A DNA stretch of 64,000 bases from Paenibacillus sonchi (GCF_016772475.1 NZ_CP068595.1:1302001-1366000), one strand, 5' to 3'; counted from the stretch's first letter, positions 18,278 to 27,266 are shown. The notes: generated by a model not told the origin, from the sequence alone. Translations and numbers: made by a program.

Positions 18278-20247
18278 TTAAGCTTTTTTTGCATTATTTA
18301 AAAAGTTATGAACAAATGAAATACCACCATACTCGGGGAATTGCAAGTTAAACTTATCTATAAAGTATTGCTTTTGTTCCCTAGTTGCATGCTGTATTAA
18401 TGAGTAATATAGATGTTTGGCTTTAGGCTGCTTATCTATCGCTTCATTAAGGAACTCAACGGCATCAGAGTAGTAGCCTTGATTTGCATGATATAACCCA
18501 AGATTTACTAGACTATTAAAATCCAGCTCCTTCTGGGACAATAATATACTATAGTAATTCATGGCCATGTCGGTTAGGTTTAAGGTGTAAAAATAATTCG
18601 CCAGTTGGTTGATTATACCAGGTAATTTGCAAAGCTGAATAAATTGATCAAATTTCTCAAACTCTTTTATTAGGAATAGCTGTTTGCTAACTAAAAACAA
18701 TGAACTGGAATAATGTTTTAATAATCCTTCTTCCACAGATGAATTTTCAAAAAACAGCTTCTCCACAATTGAAGTCAACTGAGTGATATCATCATGATCC
18801 AAGATTCGCGTGATTTCATGAAGTCTTTGAAGGGAATTCCACTTAAGAGCACCCACAACCATCTGAACCCAAATCTGAAGTTTCCAATCCACGTCATTAT
18901 TCACTTCAGGAATTGAAAGGGACATCCATTCTTCTTGTTTATCTGTTAAAATTGCGTAGCGAAACTGATCCAGAATATTAATATTATCCAACTTAGTCAG
19001 GTATTTTTCGTAATAATTAACCAACTCAGCCTGACCTAATACCAGCGATATTTTAAATAAAAGATTACATTCTGCTTCATTTCTCACATCATATATTTTA
19101 TCTAGAAATCCTATTATTGCAGCAGGTTCTTCATTCTGACACAGCCATTCCACCAATTTTAATAACACTTTTGGATTTCTGTTATTTTTATTCAAGAGCT
19201 TGGACAACCAATATATAGCCTGCTGATTATCATTTAAACGAAAATAAATATCTACGAGCTGCTGCACCGGTGTCTCGAAACTGTACATCGGATCAACAAG
19301 CCAAATCTCTTGATTTCTTTTTGCTCTTTGTTCTGCGGTGTTAATTGCCTGTAAGTAAGATGCTATTGCATCGTCAAAAAAACCCAAGGTCTCAAAATGA
19401 ATTCCCTTAATGGTATGATATTCTGAAAAATCCTTATATTTATATAATTCTTTTTCAGTCCAGCGCCATGAGGAGTCCAAACGACCATTCTTAAAGTACA
19501 AGCTTATAAGTCCCATCAAACAATGCGAGTACCATGCCTCTTTAGCCGTTGCACCTTTTGCTGCGCGTTCATAACATTGAAGCGCCTCCTCATCCTCCTT
19601 TCCAAAGCGATATTGGTTACCAAGTGTAAACCAATCGTAGGCGCTCAGTTTGTTAGCCTTCTTCATTTCATTAAAGATCGACATGTTCCGTTCATGCTTG
19701 CTCTTTTCTGTTACGCGTTGAAGCTGATACCCTGTATGATAAATCTCAAGAGAAATTTTTTTATGCAATAACTTCTCTTTACCGCCCCTTGTTAATTGTT
19801 CGTGAATAGGACGTTCAAAGTGTATTCCTTTAAAGTTTGGAAACAGACGTGTTACTGGAGCTGTCGTCATTTCCTCCTGATAATCTTTTTCCCGGTAAAA
19901 TTAATGACTGGCAGTGTATAGGCAAGATGGGCCTGCGGCTTCTCCTTCTGGAGAAATTCGATCCATTTCGAATGATCATTTGAACCCAAATATTCATCCG
20001 CATCAAGTACTAAAATCCACTTTCCAGCAGCATGACGAAGCGATTCATTTCGGGCAGCAGCAAAATCATTGGACCATACGTAATCATAGATCTTTGCACC
20101 GTAGTTTTCCGCAATCTGTTTGGTTCTATCAGTTGATCCGGTATCAACGATAATAATCTCGTCAGCAATTCCTTTCACACTTTCCAAACAGCGTGACAAA
20201 AGAGCTTCTTCATCCTTCACGATCATACAAACACTAAGTTGCGTCAT
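18278..20247 (-). pseudogene. GT2-TPR glycosyltransferase of the fliD operon, frame split in an A5 run
   Basis: Two frames make one protein of about 656 residues. The first, ATG 20247, is a GT2 domain: MIVKDEEALLSRCLESV, VDTGSTDRT, LDADEYLGS. It stops with TGA at 19867. The second continues with TRLFPNFKGIHFERPIHEQ, the usual end of this GT2 domain, and then ~500 residues of TPR-like helices. Adding one A to five A (plus-strand T at 19886-19890) joins them as GKKDYQEEMTTAP. Alternatively AGGAGG beside an ATGA stop-start could allow re-initiation, though its spacing (2 nt) is too tight to be good. The gene starts 21 nt after the fliT-like stop, so it is in the fliD operon. That context argues for a flagellin-modifying transferase. 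Confidence 0.82.
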
Positions 20248-20268
20248 AAAAATAATCAGCCCTTTAAG

Positions 20269-20607
20269 TTAATTCTTTTGGTCAAAAAACAAACTATTTG
20301 CTGCGTACTGTGAGGTATATGCATTTTTTTGAACTTTAATGGCCCCTTGTTTTTCCAACCAGTCGCTGGCATTCTGTCTATAGTACTCCATCTTGGAAAG
20401 AATTATCTTATCAAATTCACTTAATTTCCGCAACCGGAGCTTATATTCAGTTGTAAGCAACCCCTTTTGAGATTCAATTGAAAAAACAAGCTGCTCTCTT
20501 TGTTCAGAGAAGGCAGCAAGTTGTTCATACCCTATTTGATCTATTGAGCGAACGATCTCTGCAGTCAGCAATTCCAACTCATTGATATACTTCTCCAGCG
20601 TACTCAT
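20269..20607 (-). CDS. fliT: FliT-like flagellar chaperone
   Basis: 112 residues, all helical and charged, with no catalytic motifs. It is identified mainly by position: it overlaps the fliS stop by 4 nt, exactly where fliT sits in Bacillus. FliT binds the cap protein FliD before export. Sequence conservation in this family is low, so the name rests on gene order, length and helical pattern (EKYINELELLTAEIV; KMEYYRQNASDWLEK). It is followed by the glycosyltransferase gene. Confidence 0.7.
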   Translation of the reverse strand: MSTLEKYINELELLTAEIVRSIDQIGYEQLAAFSEQREQLVFSIESQKGLLTTEYKLRLRKLSEFDKIILSKMEYYRQNASDWLEKQGAIKVQKNAYTSQYAANSLFFDQKN

Positions 20608-20993
20608 TGAGCTTGTTCCGCAGTTGAATTCATTGATTTACTGGCTTCATACCATGCTTCACGTAATTCCATCAGATACTCAAGCACCTCAGTGGCGGGT
20701 TTCTTATCTTTCTTGAGATTTGACTGAATTAATTGAAAAATCATATATTCATAGACTTGATACAAACTTTTGGAAACGGGATAATCATGGTTTAGCGCTG
20801 CTATTAGCTCATTAATTACTGCCTGGGCTTTACATAAATTCGTATTAGCTTTTTCGTAATTTTTCTCGTCAATACCGGAGGTTCCCATGCGAATAAATCG
20901 AATGGCACCATCATAAAGCATCAACAGAAGTTGCGCCGGAGATGCTGTCTGTAATTGAGTCTGTTGATATTTTTGATAGGGTGAAGTAATCAA
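20604..20993 (-). CDS. fliS: flagellar export chaperone FliS
   Basis: 129 residues, normal for FliS, a four-helix cytoplasmic chaperone that keeps flagellin from polymerising before export. The N-terminal YQKYQQTQLQTASPAQLLLM and LYDGAIRFI are classic FliS text, and a helix resembling VYEYMIFQLIQSN follows. It lies between fliD and fliT, overlapping fliT by 4 nt. B. subtilis FliS also interacts with FliW/CsrA control, whose genes lie 3 kb away. Confidence 0.93.
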   Translation of the reverse strand: MITSPYQKYQQTQLQTASPAQLLLMLYDGAIRFIRMGTSGIDEKNYEKANTNLCKAQAVINELIAALNHDYPVSKSLYQVYEYMIFQLIQSNLKKDKKPATEVLEYLMELREAWYEASKSMNSTAEQAQ

Positions 20994-21013
20994 AGAAACT
21001 CCTCCTTGTTGGA

Positions 21014-22462
21014 TTAAGATAACATACTCGTCAAACTTGAGGAAGTGCTGTTATACTTGTTCATAGCGGTTTCCATGGCAGTAAACTGTTTATAATACTG
21101 AGTTTCCTTCATAGTAAGCCTTTTATTTAAATCTGCAATTTTCGTTTCAAAATCCCTTAATTGATCGCCCATTTGACTGGATACCATAAAAGCAGTGGTT
21201 AAATCACTACTCACCTGCGAAGTCCCTGCTTTTTCATACATAGACGCTAGAGCAACATTATCGATTTTTTTCAGACGGTTAAACAGACCATCTTTAGGAG
21301 TAAAATCTGTTTTAGTTGAATAGTCGGTTTGTCCAAATAGAGCAGAGACTTTCTCAGGATCAGCATCCAGAGCAGCACGTAACTTTGTTTCGTCCAGAAC
21401 TAGTTTTCCATTTTCACTGTATTTCCCTGTTGTAATACCTATTTGTGTCATATTAATTTTGGACCCATCTGGAAGTACAACATCCGTTATCATAGCCGAT
21501 CTCATATCACTGAGTGATTTGTCAATAATCGAGTCATTTCTGAGCATACCACTTTTTGCTTTGGTCTCCCAGAGTTTGATCTCATCCTCTTTCATATCTC
21601 CCTTTTGTTCCGCGCTTAACGGCAAAAATTTCCTGAAACGTTCCTCAGATGTTTTTTGGTTCAGAGTGGCTATTGTCGCGTTATACGATTCCACAAAGGA
21701 TTTAACCGTTTCGACCATCTTATCTACGTCCTGGGACACTTGGATCTGAGATGTTTCTCCAGCAGGTGTAGCGCCCTTCAAGGAAATGTTCACACCATTG
21801 ATCGTGAAGTTATTGGATGACTGCTTTGTGGTTAACCCATTAATCTCAACAACAGCGTCCATCCCTTTGTTGACCGTAGTCATTCCAAGACTAGTTAGCA
21901 AATCACCTGATAATGTTATATTCTTTTCCCCTGTCTCCCTATTGGTAAAAGACATTTTACCAGAGGCAGTGTCATACACCGCAGTAACTCCCGTATTTTT
22001 ATCGTTATTGATTTTCTTGACAAGTGAATCAATGGTTTCATCAGCCGAAAAATTAATTGTTGCTGTACCAATGGTAATACTACCCGCTCCATTAGAGTAA
22101 ACCTCGGATATTTTCGTTGCATTAGCTACCCCGTTTGTGGATACAACGGAAGAAGCCGTTGCCAGATTGGAAACCTTAATATTCAAAACTGAGTTGGCTG
22201 CCGCTCCGGTAGCTGTAGCAGTTACGTTGGAAGCTCCTGTAACAGTAGCTTTTTTAGAGTTAATAGAATCGGTTCTACCAAAGGTAGTGAGCTTGTCGTT
22301 AAAACCAACCAAGGTCGTACTTATTGTACGGTAACCTTCTCTTTTCCACTCCAACTGTTGTTTTTGCTGATTCAGCTTATCCAAAGGAACTCTGGCTGCC
22401 GTCATTAATTTTTTTACCATTGAATCAATATCCATACCTGATGCCAGTCCGCCAATTCTCAT
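21014..22462 (-). CDS. fliD: flagellar filament cap protein FliD
   Basis: 482 residues. RIGGLASGMDIDSMVKKLM at the start is the FliD N-terminal signature. The middle carries the D1-D3 domains with a NLATASSV motif and a flagellin-hook IN-like repeat. The C-terminus (residues ~420-482) is the long coiled coil that docks on the filament end. It caps the growing filament outside the cell and folds flagellin. It follows flaG by 15 nt and precedes fliS by 20 nt. ATG 22462 has a GGAGG ribosome-binding site 5 nt upstream. Confidence 0.95.
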   Translation of the reverse strand: MRIGGLASGMDIDSMVKKLMTAARVPLDKLNQQKQQLEWKREGYRTISTTLVGFNDKLTTFGRTDSINSKKATVTGASNVTATATGAAANSVLNIKVSNLATASSVVSTNGVANATKISEVYSNGAGSITIGTATINFSADETIDSLVKKINNDKNTGVTAVYDTASGKMSFTNRETGEKNITLSGDLLTSLGMTTVNKGMDAVVEINGLTTKQSSNNFTINGVNISLKGATPAGETSQIQVSQDVDKMVETVKSFVESYNATIATLNQKTSEERFRKFLPLSAEQKGDMKEDEIKLWETKAKSGMLRNDSIIDKSLSDMRSAMITDVVLPDGSKINMTQIGITTGKYSENGKLVLDETKLRAALDADPEKVSALFGQTDYSTKTDFTPKDGLFNRLKKIDNVALASMYEKAGTSQVSSDLTTAFMVSSQMGDQLRDFETKIADLNKRLTMKETQYYKQFTAMETAMNKYNSTSSSLTSMLS

Positions 22463-22477
22463 ATTAACCTCCTGATT

Positions 22478-22837
22478 TTATGCCTTTTCGTCCACAATTA
22501 GTCCGCTTAACTCCATCATATTTGCAGCTACATCTAGTAACTTCTCTGGTGGGATTTCCCGTATTAAATCACCTGTTTGCTTATCAAACACCTTAACCAT
22601 TATGGCATGTGTCTGTTCATGAATAGATATTTTAAATGTTTTCTCCGGTCCTTGCACCGCTCGAATTGCCTTCTCTAACTGTTGAATCAGTTGATCTCTT
22701 TCAACAGGCAAACTTGCTGTCTCTAAAGCCAGTTCACTGCTTTTTAATGAGGTATCATTTTCACTGCTGCCCTTCGTTGGAAACACAACTCCCTGTACTG
22801 CAGCAGGAGTATTGCTGGGTACGATTTTGTTGCTCAA
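22478..22837 (-). CDS. flaG: FlaG family protein
   Basis: 119 residues from TTG 22837, chosen because GGGGAGG lies 7 nt upstream; the longer frame to 22867 has no ribosome-binding site. The C-terminal half shows FlaG text: FKISIHEQTHAIMVKVFDKQTGDLIREIPPEKLLDVAANM. FlaG (YvyC in B. subtilis) influences filament length but its mechanism is unclear. It is first in the fliD operon, behind a sigma-D-like promoter. Confidence 0.9.
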   Translation of the reverse strand: MSNKIVPSNTPAAVQGVVFPTKGSSENDTSLKSSELALETASLPVERDQLIQQLEKAIRAVQGPEKTFKISIHEQTHAIMVKVFDKQTGDLIREIPPEKLLDVAANMMELSGLIVDEKA

Positions 22838-22897
22838 AGAATATACCTCCCCACATGTATTGAGCATCCATCTAGTAATTCAAGTTCGTTACTTTAT

Positions 22898-22925
22898 ATA
22901 TCGGATTATAAGAAGTGAATATGTA
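22898..22925 (-). promoter_or_regulatory. sigma-D-like promoter of flaG-fliD-fliS-fliT-glycosyltransferase
   Basis: The minus strand reads TACA (22922-22925), 16 nt, TCCGATAT (22898-22905), against TAAA-N15-GCCGATAT. The -10 matches 7 of 8. It lies about 60 nt upstream of the flaG start and just past the flagellin terminator. Confidence 0.6.
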
Positions 22926-22939
22926 GTCGGAGAGTATAA

Positions 22940-22975
22940 GAAAAAGAAAAGAGGCCTTGAAATTCAAGGCCTCTT
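22940..22975 (-). terminator. flagellin gene terminator
   Basis: The minus strand reads AGAGGCCTTG, loop, CAAGGCCTCT followed by TTTCTTTTTC. The stem is 10 bp and GC-rich, and starts 19 nt after the hag stop. Confidence 0.9.
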
Positions 22976-22993
22976 CCCAAAAAACTATGAAGA

Positions 22994-23764
22994 TTAACGA
23001 AGTACAGACAGGATACCTTGTGGAGCGGAGTTTGCTTGTGCCAACATAGATTGCGAAGCTTGCAGCAAGATGTTGTTCTTGGACAGAGCAACCATTTCCT
23101 TAGCCATATCCGTATCACGAATACGGGATTCTGCAGCAGACAAGTTCTCTACAGTAGTACCAATGTTATTCGACGTATATTCCAAGCGGTTTTGAACTGC
23201 CCCCAGTTTAGCACGCTCGGAAGAAACGTTCTTGATTGCTACTTCTACATTAGCAAGAGATGTAGTTGAACTCAAACCAGTAATCCCAGTAACTGTGATT
23301 GAACCAATCGAAATTGTACTAGTTGCTTTATCATTAACAGTAATATCTGCGCCAGCTGTGATGCTGATACCGTTAAAGGTAGTTTTCGTCATGATTTCGT
23401 CGATTTGATCACCCAGTTGATCCAACTCTTTGTCAATGTTGGCTTTATCACTTGTGCTGTAGGTTCCGCTTGCTTTTTGAACATTCAGTTCCTTCATACG
23501 AGTCAGCATGGAGGATACTTCGTTCATTGCACCTTCAGCAGTTTGTACGAACGAGATACCATCTTGAGCATTGCGTTGTGCCTGTTCCAAACCACGGATT
23601 TGACCGCGCATCGATTCGGAGATGGACAAACCAGCTGCATCGTCAGCTGCACGGTTGATGCGCAGACCGGAAGACAATTTCTCCATGTTTTTGCTAGTTG
23701 CATTAGTGTTCAGACCCATGTTGCGGTGTGTGTTTAAAGCCGGAATATTGTGGTTGATAATCAT
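22994..23764 (-). CDS. hag: flagellin
   Basis: 256 residues, a short flagellin. The N-terminal D0/D1 (MIINHNIPALNTHRNM, KLSSGLRINRAADDAAGLS) and C-terminal D1/D0 (RIRDTDMAKEMVALSK, QANSAPQGILSVLR) are standard. The central part, residues ~135-175, is a small Ser/Thr-rich segment (TSTISIGSITVTG) with no large D2/D3 domain. This is the likely surface for O-glycosylation, if any. It is exported by the flagellar type III system and polymerises into the filament. It has its own sigma-D-like promoter, CsrA-type leader and terminator. Shine-Dalgarno AGGGAGG lies 9 nt before ATG 23764. Confidence 0.97.
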   Translation of the reverse strand: MIINHNIPALNTHRNMGLNTNATSKNMEKLSSGLRINRAADDAAGLSISESMRGQIRGLEQAQRNAQDGISFVQTAEGAMNEVSSMLTRMKELNVQKASGTYSTSDKANIDKELDQLGDQIDEIMTKTTFNGISITAGADITVNDKATSTISIGSITVTGITGLSSTTSLANVEVAIKNVSSERAKLGAVQNRLEYTSNNIGTTVENLSAAESRIRDTDMAKEMVALSKNNILLQASQSMLAQANSAPQGILSVLR

Positions 23765-23773
23765 TTGATATTT

Positions 23774-23809
23774 CCTCCCTGAAATTATATTGTTCCCACA
23801 TCCATGTGG
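23774..23809 (-). promoter_or_regulatory. CsrA-type binding sites in the flagellin leader
   Basis: On the mRNA strand CCACATGGATGTGG (23796-23809) forms a 5-bp stem with TGGA in the loop, matching the CsrA SELEX core ACARGGAUGU. Sixteen nt downstream, the Shine-Dalgarno AGGGAGGA (23773-23780) holds further GGA motifs. B. subtilis hag has the same plan: an upstream site plus the ribosome-binding site. CsrA would block translation until FliW sequesters it. Confidence 0.7.
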
Positions 23810-23859
23810 TTAGCGTCTTCACAGGTCGGCCGCCCTGAAGAATTACCGCTCTAAATTAT

Positions 23860-23886
23860 ATATCGACCTTCTACTTGATATTGTTA
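23860..23886 (-). promoter_or_regulatory. sigma-D promoter of flagellin
   Basis: The minus strand reads TAAC (23883-23886), 15 nt, GTCGATAT (23860-23867), one mismatch in each element against TAAA-N15-GCCGATAT. The mRNA leader would be about 90 nt and would include the CsrA hairpin. Confidence 0.8.
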
Positions 23887-23938
23887 ATAGTAGACTTCAT
23901 ATTTTTTCTTGAATTCGGTATTTTTCTTTGAAACTACG

Positions 23939-23952
23939 CCCAAATATTTGGG
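23939..23952. other. perfect 14-nt palindrome downstream of csrA
   Basis: CCCAAATATTTGGG lies 10 nt past the csrA stop and 53 nt upstream of the flagellin promoter -35. There is no T-run. It could be a protein-binding site or a weak processing hairpin. Confidence 0.4.
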
Positions 23953-23961
23953 TCATAAGGC

Positions 23962-24204
23962 TCACCCTTTTTTGTTATCCCCGTAACTTATACTCATTAT
24001 CGCCTTCTGTACAGACTCCAGATCCATTACGGCACTCTGATTATTCTGCTGAATGGAATCAAATATCTCTTTACGATAGATATCAATATCCTTTGGTGCT
24101 GAAATTCCAATCTTTACGACATCTCCCTCAACAGCAAGGACGGTAACCACAATATCATTCTGAATCACAATGGATTCACCTTTTTTCCGGCTTAGTACCA
24201 GCAT
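23962..24204 (-). CDS. csrA: carbon storage/translational regulator CsrA
   Basis: 80 residues. [14 protein letters not shown] is the invariant CsrA start, and [19 protein letters not shown] contains the RNA-binding strand and helix. CsrA binds GGA motifs and represses flagellin translation in Bacillus. The ATG overlaps the fliW stop by one base (TGATG), so both are translated together, which suits their antagonism. No terminator follows it apart from the palindrome at 23939. Confidence 0.96.
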   Translation of the reverse strand: MLVLSRKKGESIVIQNDIVVTVLAVEGDVVKIGISAPKDIDIYRKEIFDSIQQNNQSAVMDLESVQKAIMSISYGDNKKG

Positions 24205-24653
24205 CAGGAATCACCGCCTTCATCAGTCTTTGGGGAATCTGTCCATAAGGGATGTTTGGTTGTGTACGTAGTGTTCTGAAGCACAATTTGTTTGCCTTTA
24301 CGGTCTACTGTGTTAAAAATGAGTGGAGCCAGCAGATTGACCGATACCTTCGAACGATCACTGTGCCAGGTGACTATACAGCGTACAGAAACTTGTTTCT
24401 CATCCTTCACTCCTAGCTCGTAAATGGTATCCTCCGGCAGAATAAATTCATAATCCGGAACAAAATCAAATGGATTAACTGTAATGAAGGTTACCTCCGG
24501 TTGGTCTGCTGCACTCAGCAAACTAAATATATCGTTGTGTTCCTTCAGTGAAAATTCTTTTAACTGTTCGAAGCCGGGCAAGCCTTTAGAAAAGAAATAT
24601 GCCGGTGTATTGGTTTCTAAAGTGATCTCTTGAGGTACACGATCTTGGGTCAT
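24204..24653 (-). CDS. fliW: flagellar assembly factor FliW
   Basis: 149 residues from ATG 24653, chosen because CTAGGAGG lies 9 nt upstream. The longer frame to 24707 would start inside a hairpin. FliW text includes [26 protein letters not shown] and [12 protein letters not shown]. FliW binds both flagellin and CsrA: when flagellin is exported, FliW is released and frees hag mRNA from CsrA. Its gene is coupled to csrA and follows flgL. Confidence 0.94.
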   Translation of the reverse strand: MTQDRVPQEITLETNTPAYFFSKGLPGFEQLKEFSLKEHNDIFSLLSAADQPEVTFITVNPFDFVPDYEFILPEDTIYELGVKDEKQVSVRCIVTWHSDRSKVSVNLLAPLIFNTVDRKGKQIVLQNTTYTTKHPLWTDSPKTDEGGDS

Positions 24654-24683
24654 TTGTCTCATCCTCCTAGGAATACTAGCAAA

Positions 24684-24714
24684 AGAAGCTATGGACTTCG
24701 TGTCCATAGCTTCT
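24684..24714 (-). terminator. 13-bp hairpin between flgL and fliW
   Basis: The minus strand reads AGAAGCTATGGAC, loop ACGAA, GTCCATAGCTTCT followed by TTTGCT. The stem is perfect but the U-tract is short, so it may attenuate rather than end transcription. It would lower fliW-csrA relative to the flgM-flgL genes. Confidence 0.55.
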
Positions 24715-24739
24715 CATTTCGATTTCAAAGAATCAAGGC

Positions 24740-25647
24740 TTATCTCATAAAATCCATCAACGAGGGCTGTAATATCGAAGCAGAGGACTTTAGAGCAGCT
24801 TCATAAATAGTCTGTGCTGTTGTAGATTTAATCATTACTTCAGCAATATCCGCATCCTCAATCTTAGCCTGCAGCGTCGTCAGATTCAATTCCCGTTCAT
24901 TCAAACGGCCCTGCACCAGTTCAACACGGTTAGTACGGGCTCCTACTTCAGATAGTGCTGCTTGCATTTTAGTAGACCTGGATTCAATTTTGCCAGCTTG
25001 CGCTGCAATACCTGTGTAGTTTTCACTACCTAGTGCTGAAATCAGATCGTCCATTACCTTATAAATATTATCACTGTCTGTAGATGCCCAAAAAATTCGC
25101 TGCCCGGTGTGTTCACCTGAAATGTCGACTGATCTCCAATCGCGTATTTCACTGCGCCAGAATCCGTATCAATCTGAGCGAAGTTGGTAACCGTGCCTGA
25201 TAACTCATATGGAGGTTTGTCAAAATTTTGTCCGTTAAAAATATATTTCCCTCTAATTTGGGCATTTCCAATATTGCCTAATTGATCTTTAAGTTGTTCC
25301 ACTTCCAGTTTGATTGCATCCAACCCGGACTTCGGGACGGTTGAACTTGAAGCCTGAACAGTCAGTTCCTTTAGACGTTTCATTACATCTGTGGCCTGCT
25401 GCATTGTGCTGTCGGTGAAATCTAGCCAGCTAACAGCAGCATCAGCATTTGTCTGAAACTGCTCATTTGAAGCTAGTTCTGCTCTATAACGCAGTGAATA
25501 GGTCACACCCACCGGGTTATCAGAGGGTTTATTGATCTTACGTCCGGTGGAGGCCTGATCGGCCAAGTCACTTCTAACACTGTTATTTCTGTTCAGGTTG
25601 CTGAGCGTCTGCATGCTCATCATCCCTTGGGTTACGCGAATAGACAT
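24740..25647 (-). pseudogene. flgL: hook-filament junction protein FlgL, frame broken at a G3 run
   Basis: Restored length about 302 residues, normal for FlgL. The first frame (ATG 25647) has the N-terminal flagellin-like helix MSIRVTQGMMSMQTLSNLNR and runs to TPGSEFFG, then drifts. The second frame resumes with the text ASTDSDNIYKVMDDLISAL and ends in a D0 helix (TAQTIYEAALKSSASIL). Adding one G at plus-strand C 25087-25089 joins them. FlgL and FlgK link hook to filament outside the cell. A motile strain would need it intact, which supports an assembly error. Confidence 0.88.
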
Positions 25648-25668
25648 GAATTCCCCTCCTTCCTCAGA

Positions 25669-27249
25669 TTAGAGACCTACCCGGCCTGTTCCGTTAATTA
25701 GTTTATTTAGAAGCTCGTCAAATGTGGTCATAAATCTGGAAGCTGCACTGTAAGCATGCTGAAATTTAATCAGATCAGTCATTTCCTCATCCAGTGATAC
25801 ACCACTAACCGAAGCTCTGTTCAATTCCACTTGCTCTGTCAGCTGTTCTGCATTTTTCGCCTGGCGTTCCGCTTCCTGCGTCTGAACACCTAGTTGTCCT
25901 ACTATAGAGGCGAAATAATCATCCATGGTTCCTGGCGTGGACAAGGCAGATCCAAAATCAAATTTGGCTGTCTTTAGCCCTGCCATAATCAGGGCCATAT
26001 CGTTATTTCCGATAACAACCTTCTCGTTAGTGGTGCCAACTCCGGTGACACGCATAGAAGTGGAGATTTTGTTAGGGTCAGCTGCAATTAACGGATTGAG
26101 CGTAATATTGCCCGCTGTAATTGCTCCGCTATCCTTGGTAGTGAAGAGTGCTAGCCCTTTCTCCGGTGTTGCGCCGCTAACAGTGTAACCCAATTGCAGC
26201 AATCCATTAATTCCTTTGACGGTTACTTTGGTGTCCGCTGTTATGGTCCGGTTATTATTCGCATTCGAATATGTAACAGGTGTGCCATTGGCTCCGGTAT
26301 TCAGGACAGTTCCTTCCGGTAAAACTGTTCCGGCAGGCAAAGTAATTTCGATGTCGCCATTAGCAAGTGTATTGGCAAGTTGGTTCATCTGATTCTTATA
26401 ATCGGTTACGTATTTATCCCGGGACATAAACATACCATAGACTTCTCCGCCGGTAAGTGTCCCTCCGTCGTATGCCGCCTTTAGTCCATCCGCCGTTACT
26501 GCGGTTACCTGATCACCAGTCACAACCAATTGACCGCTCAAAGTCACTTGGTAACCGTCACTGAGCTGGGTAACCTGAACATTGGCCAGCTTGGAGAGCT
26601 TGTCGATGGCCAAGTCACGTTGGTCCCGGAGATCGTTAGGATTATCCCCCAGGCCTTCCAGCTTAGTAATGTTGTTATTAAGATCTGCTACTGTCTGTAA
26701 TAGCGAGTTGATCTCTGTAGTTTTTAGAGAAATATTGCTGGTCAGGTCAGTGGTCAAAGCATCCAATTGCGTGCTGACTTGATTCATAGCATCTGTAAGC
26801 GCCTTTGTTGTTTCTTTGACGATTTTGCGGTTGGTAATATTCTCGGGATCCTGACTCAGGTCAGACCAGGCATTCCAGAAATTATCCAGAACCTTGCGGA
26901 TACCGGTATCTGAGGGTTCATTCACAATAGATTCGAGCTTCTTCAAGGTGTCGAATCTGACATCCCAGCTTCCTGAATTTGAGCTTTCATTGCGGTATTG
27001 GTCATCCAGAAAACTCTGTCTCACCCGTTCAATCGACGTGAAATCGACCCCAGTGCCCATTTGTCCGGCTGCTGTAGAGCGCAAGAAACCATAGGCTTCC
27101 ATAGGAAGAGAGGCTTGCATCTTCACGACTTGTCTTGAATATCCTTCTGTATTGACATTAGCAATGTTATGTCCTGCCGTGTTTAGTGCAGCCGTCTGGG
27201 TGTTCAGGCTTCGCTTGGCGGTTTCTATACTATGGAATGTTGAGGTCAT
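25669..27249 (-). CDS. flgK: hook-associated protein FlgK
   Basis: 526 residues. It starts FHSIETAKRSLNTQTAALNTAGHNIANVNTEGYSRQ, the FlgK/FlgG-type N-terminal helix with the NxANxxTxGYxR motif, and ends with the usual C-terminal helix (LIKFQHAYSAASRFMTTFDELL). The central portion is a beta-rich variable domain. It is exported and forms the first hook-filament junction ring. It lies 17 nt after flgN and 21 nt before flgL. Confidence 0.95.
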   Translation of the reverse strand: MTSTFHSIETAKRSLNTQTAALNTAGHNIANVNTEGYSRQVVKMQASLPMEAYGFLRSTAAGQMGTGVDFTSIERVRQSFLDDQYRNESSNSGSWDVRFDTLKKLESIVNEPSDTGIRKVLDNFWNAWSDLSQDPENITNRKIVKETTKALTDAMNQVSTQLDALTTDLTSNISLKTTEINSLLQTVADLNNNITKLEGLGDNPNDLRDQRDLAIDKLSKLANVQVTQLSDGYQVTLSGQLVVTGDQVTAVTADGLKAAYDGGTLTGGEVYGMFMSRDKYVTDYKNQMNQLANTLANGDIEITLPAGTVLPEGTVLNTGANGTPVTYSNANNNRTITADTKVTVKGINGLLQLGYTVSGATPEKGLALFTTKDSGAITAGNITLNPLIAADPNKISTSMRVTGVGTTNEKVVIGNNDMALIMAGLKTAKFDFGSALSTPGTMDDYFASIVGQLGVQTQEAERQAKNAEQLTEQVELNRASVSGVSLDEEMTDLIKFQHAYSAASRFMTTFDELLNKLINGTGRVGL

Positions 27250-27266
27250 TTTTTACTCCTCCAAAA

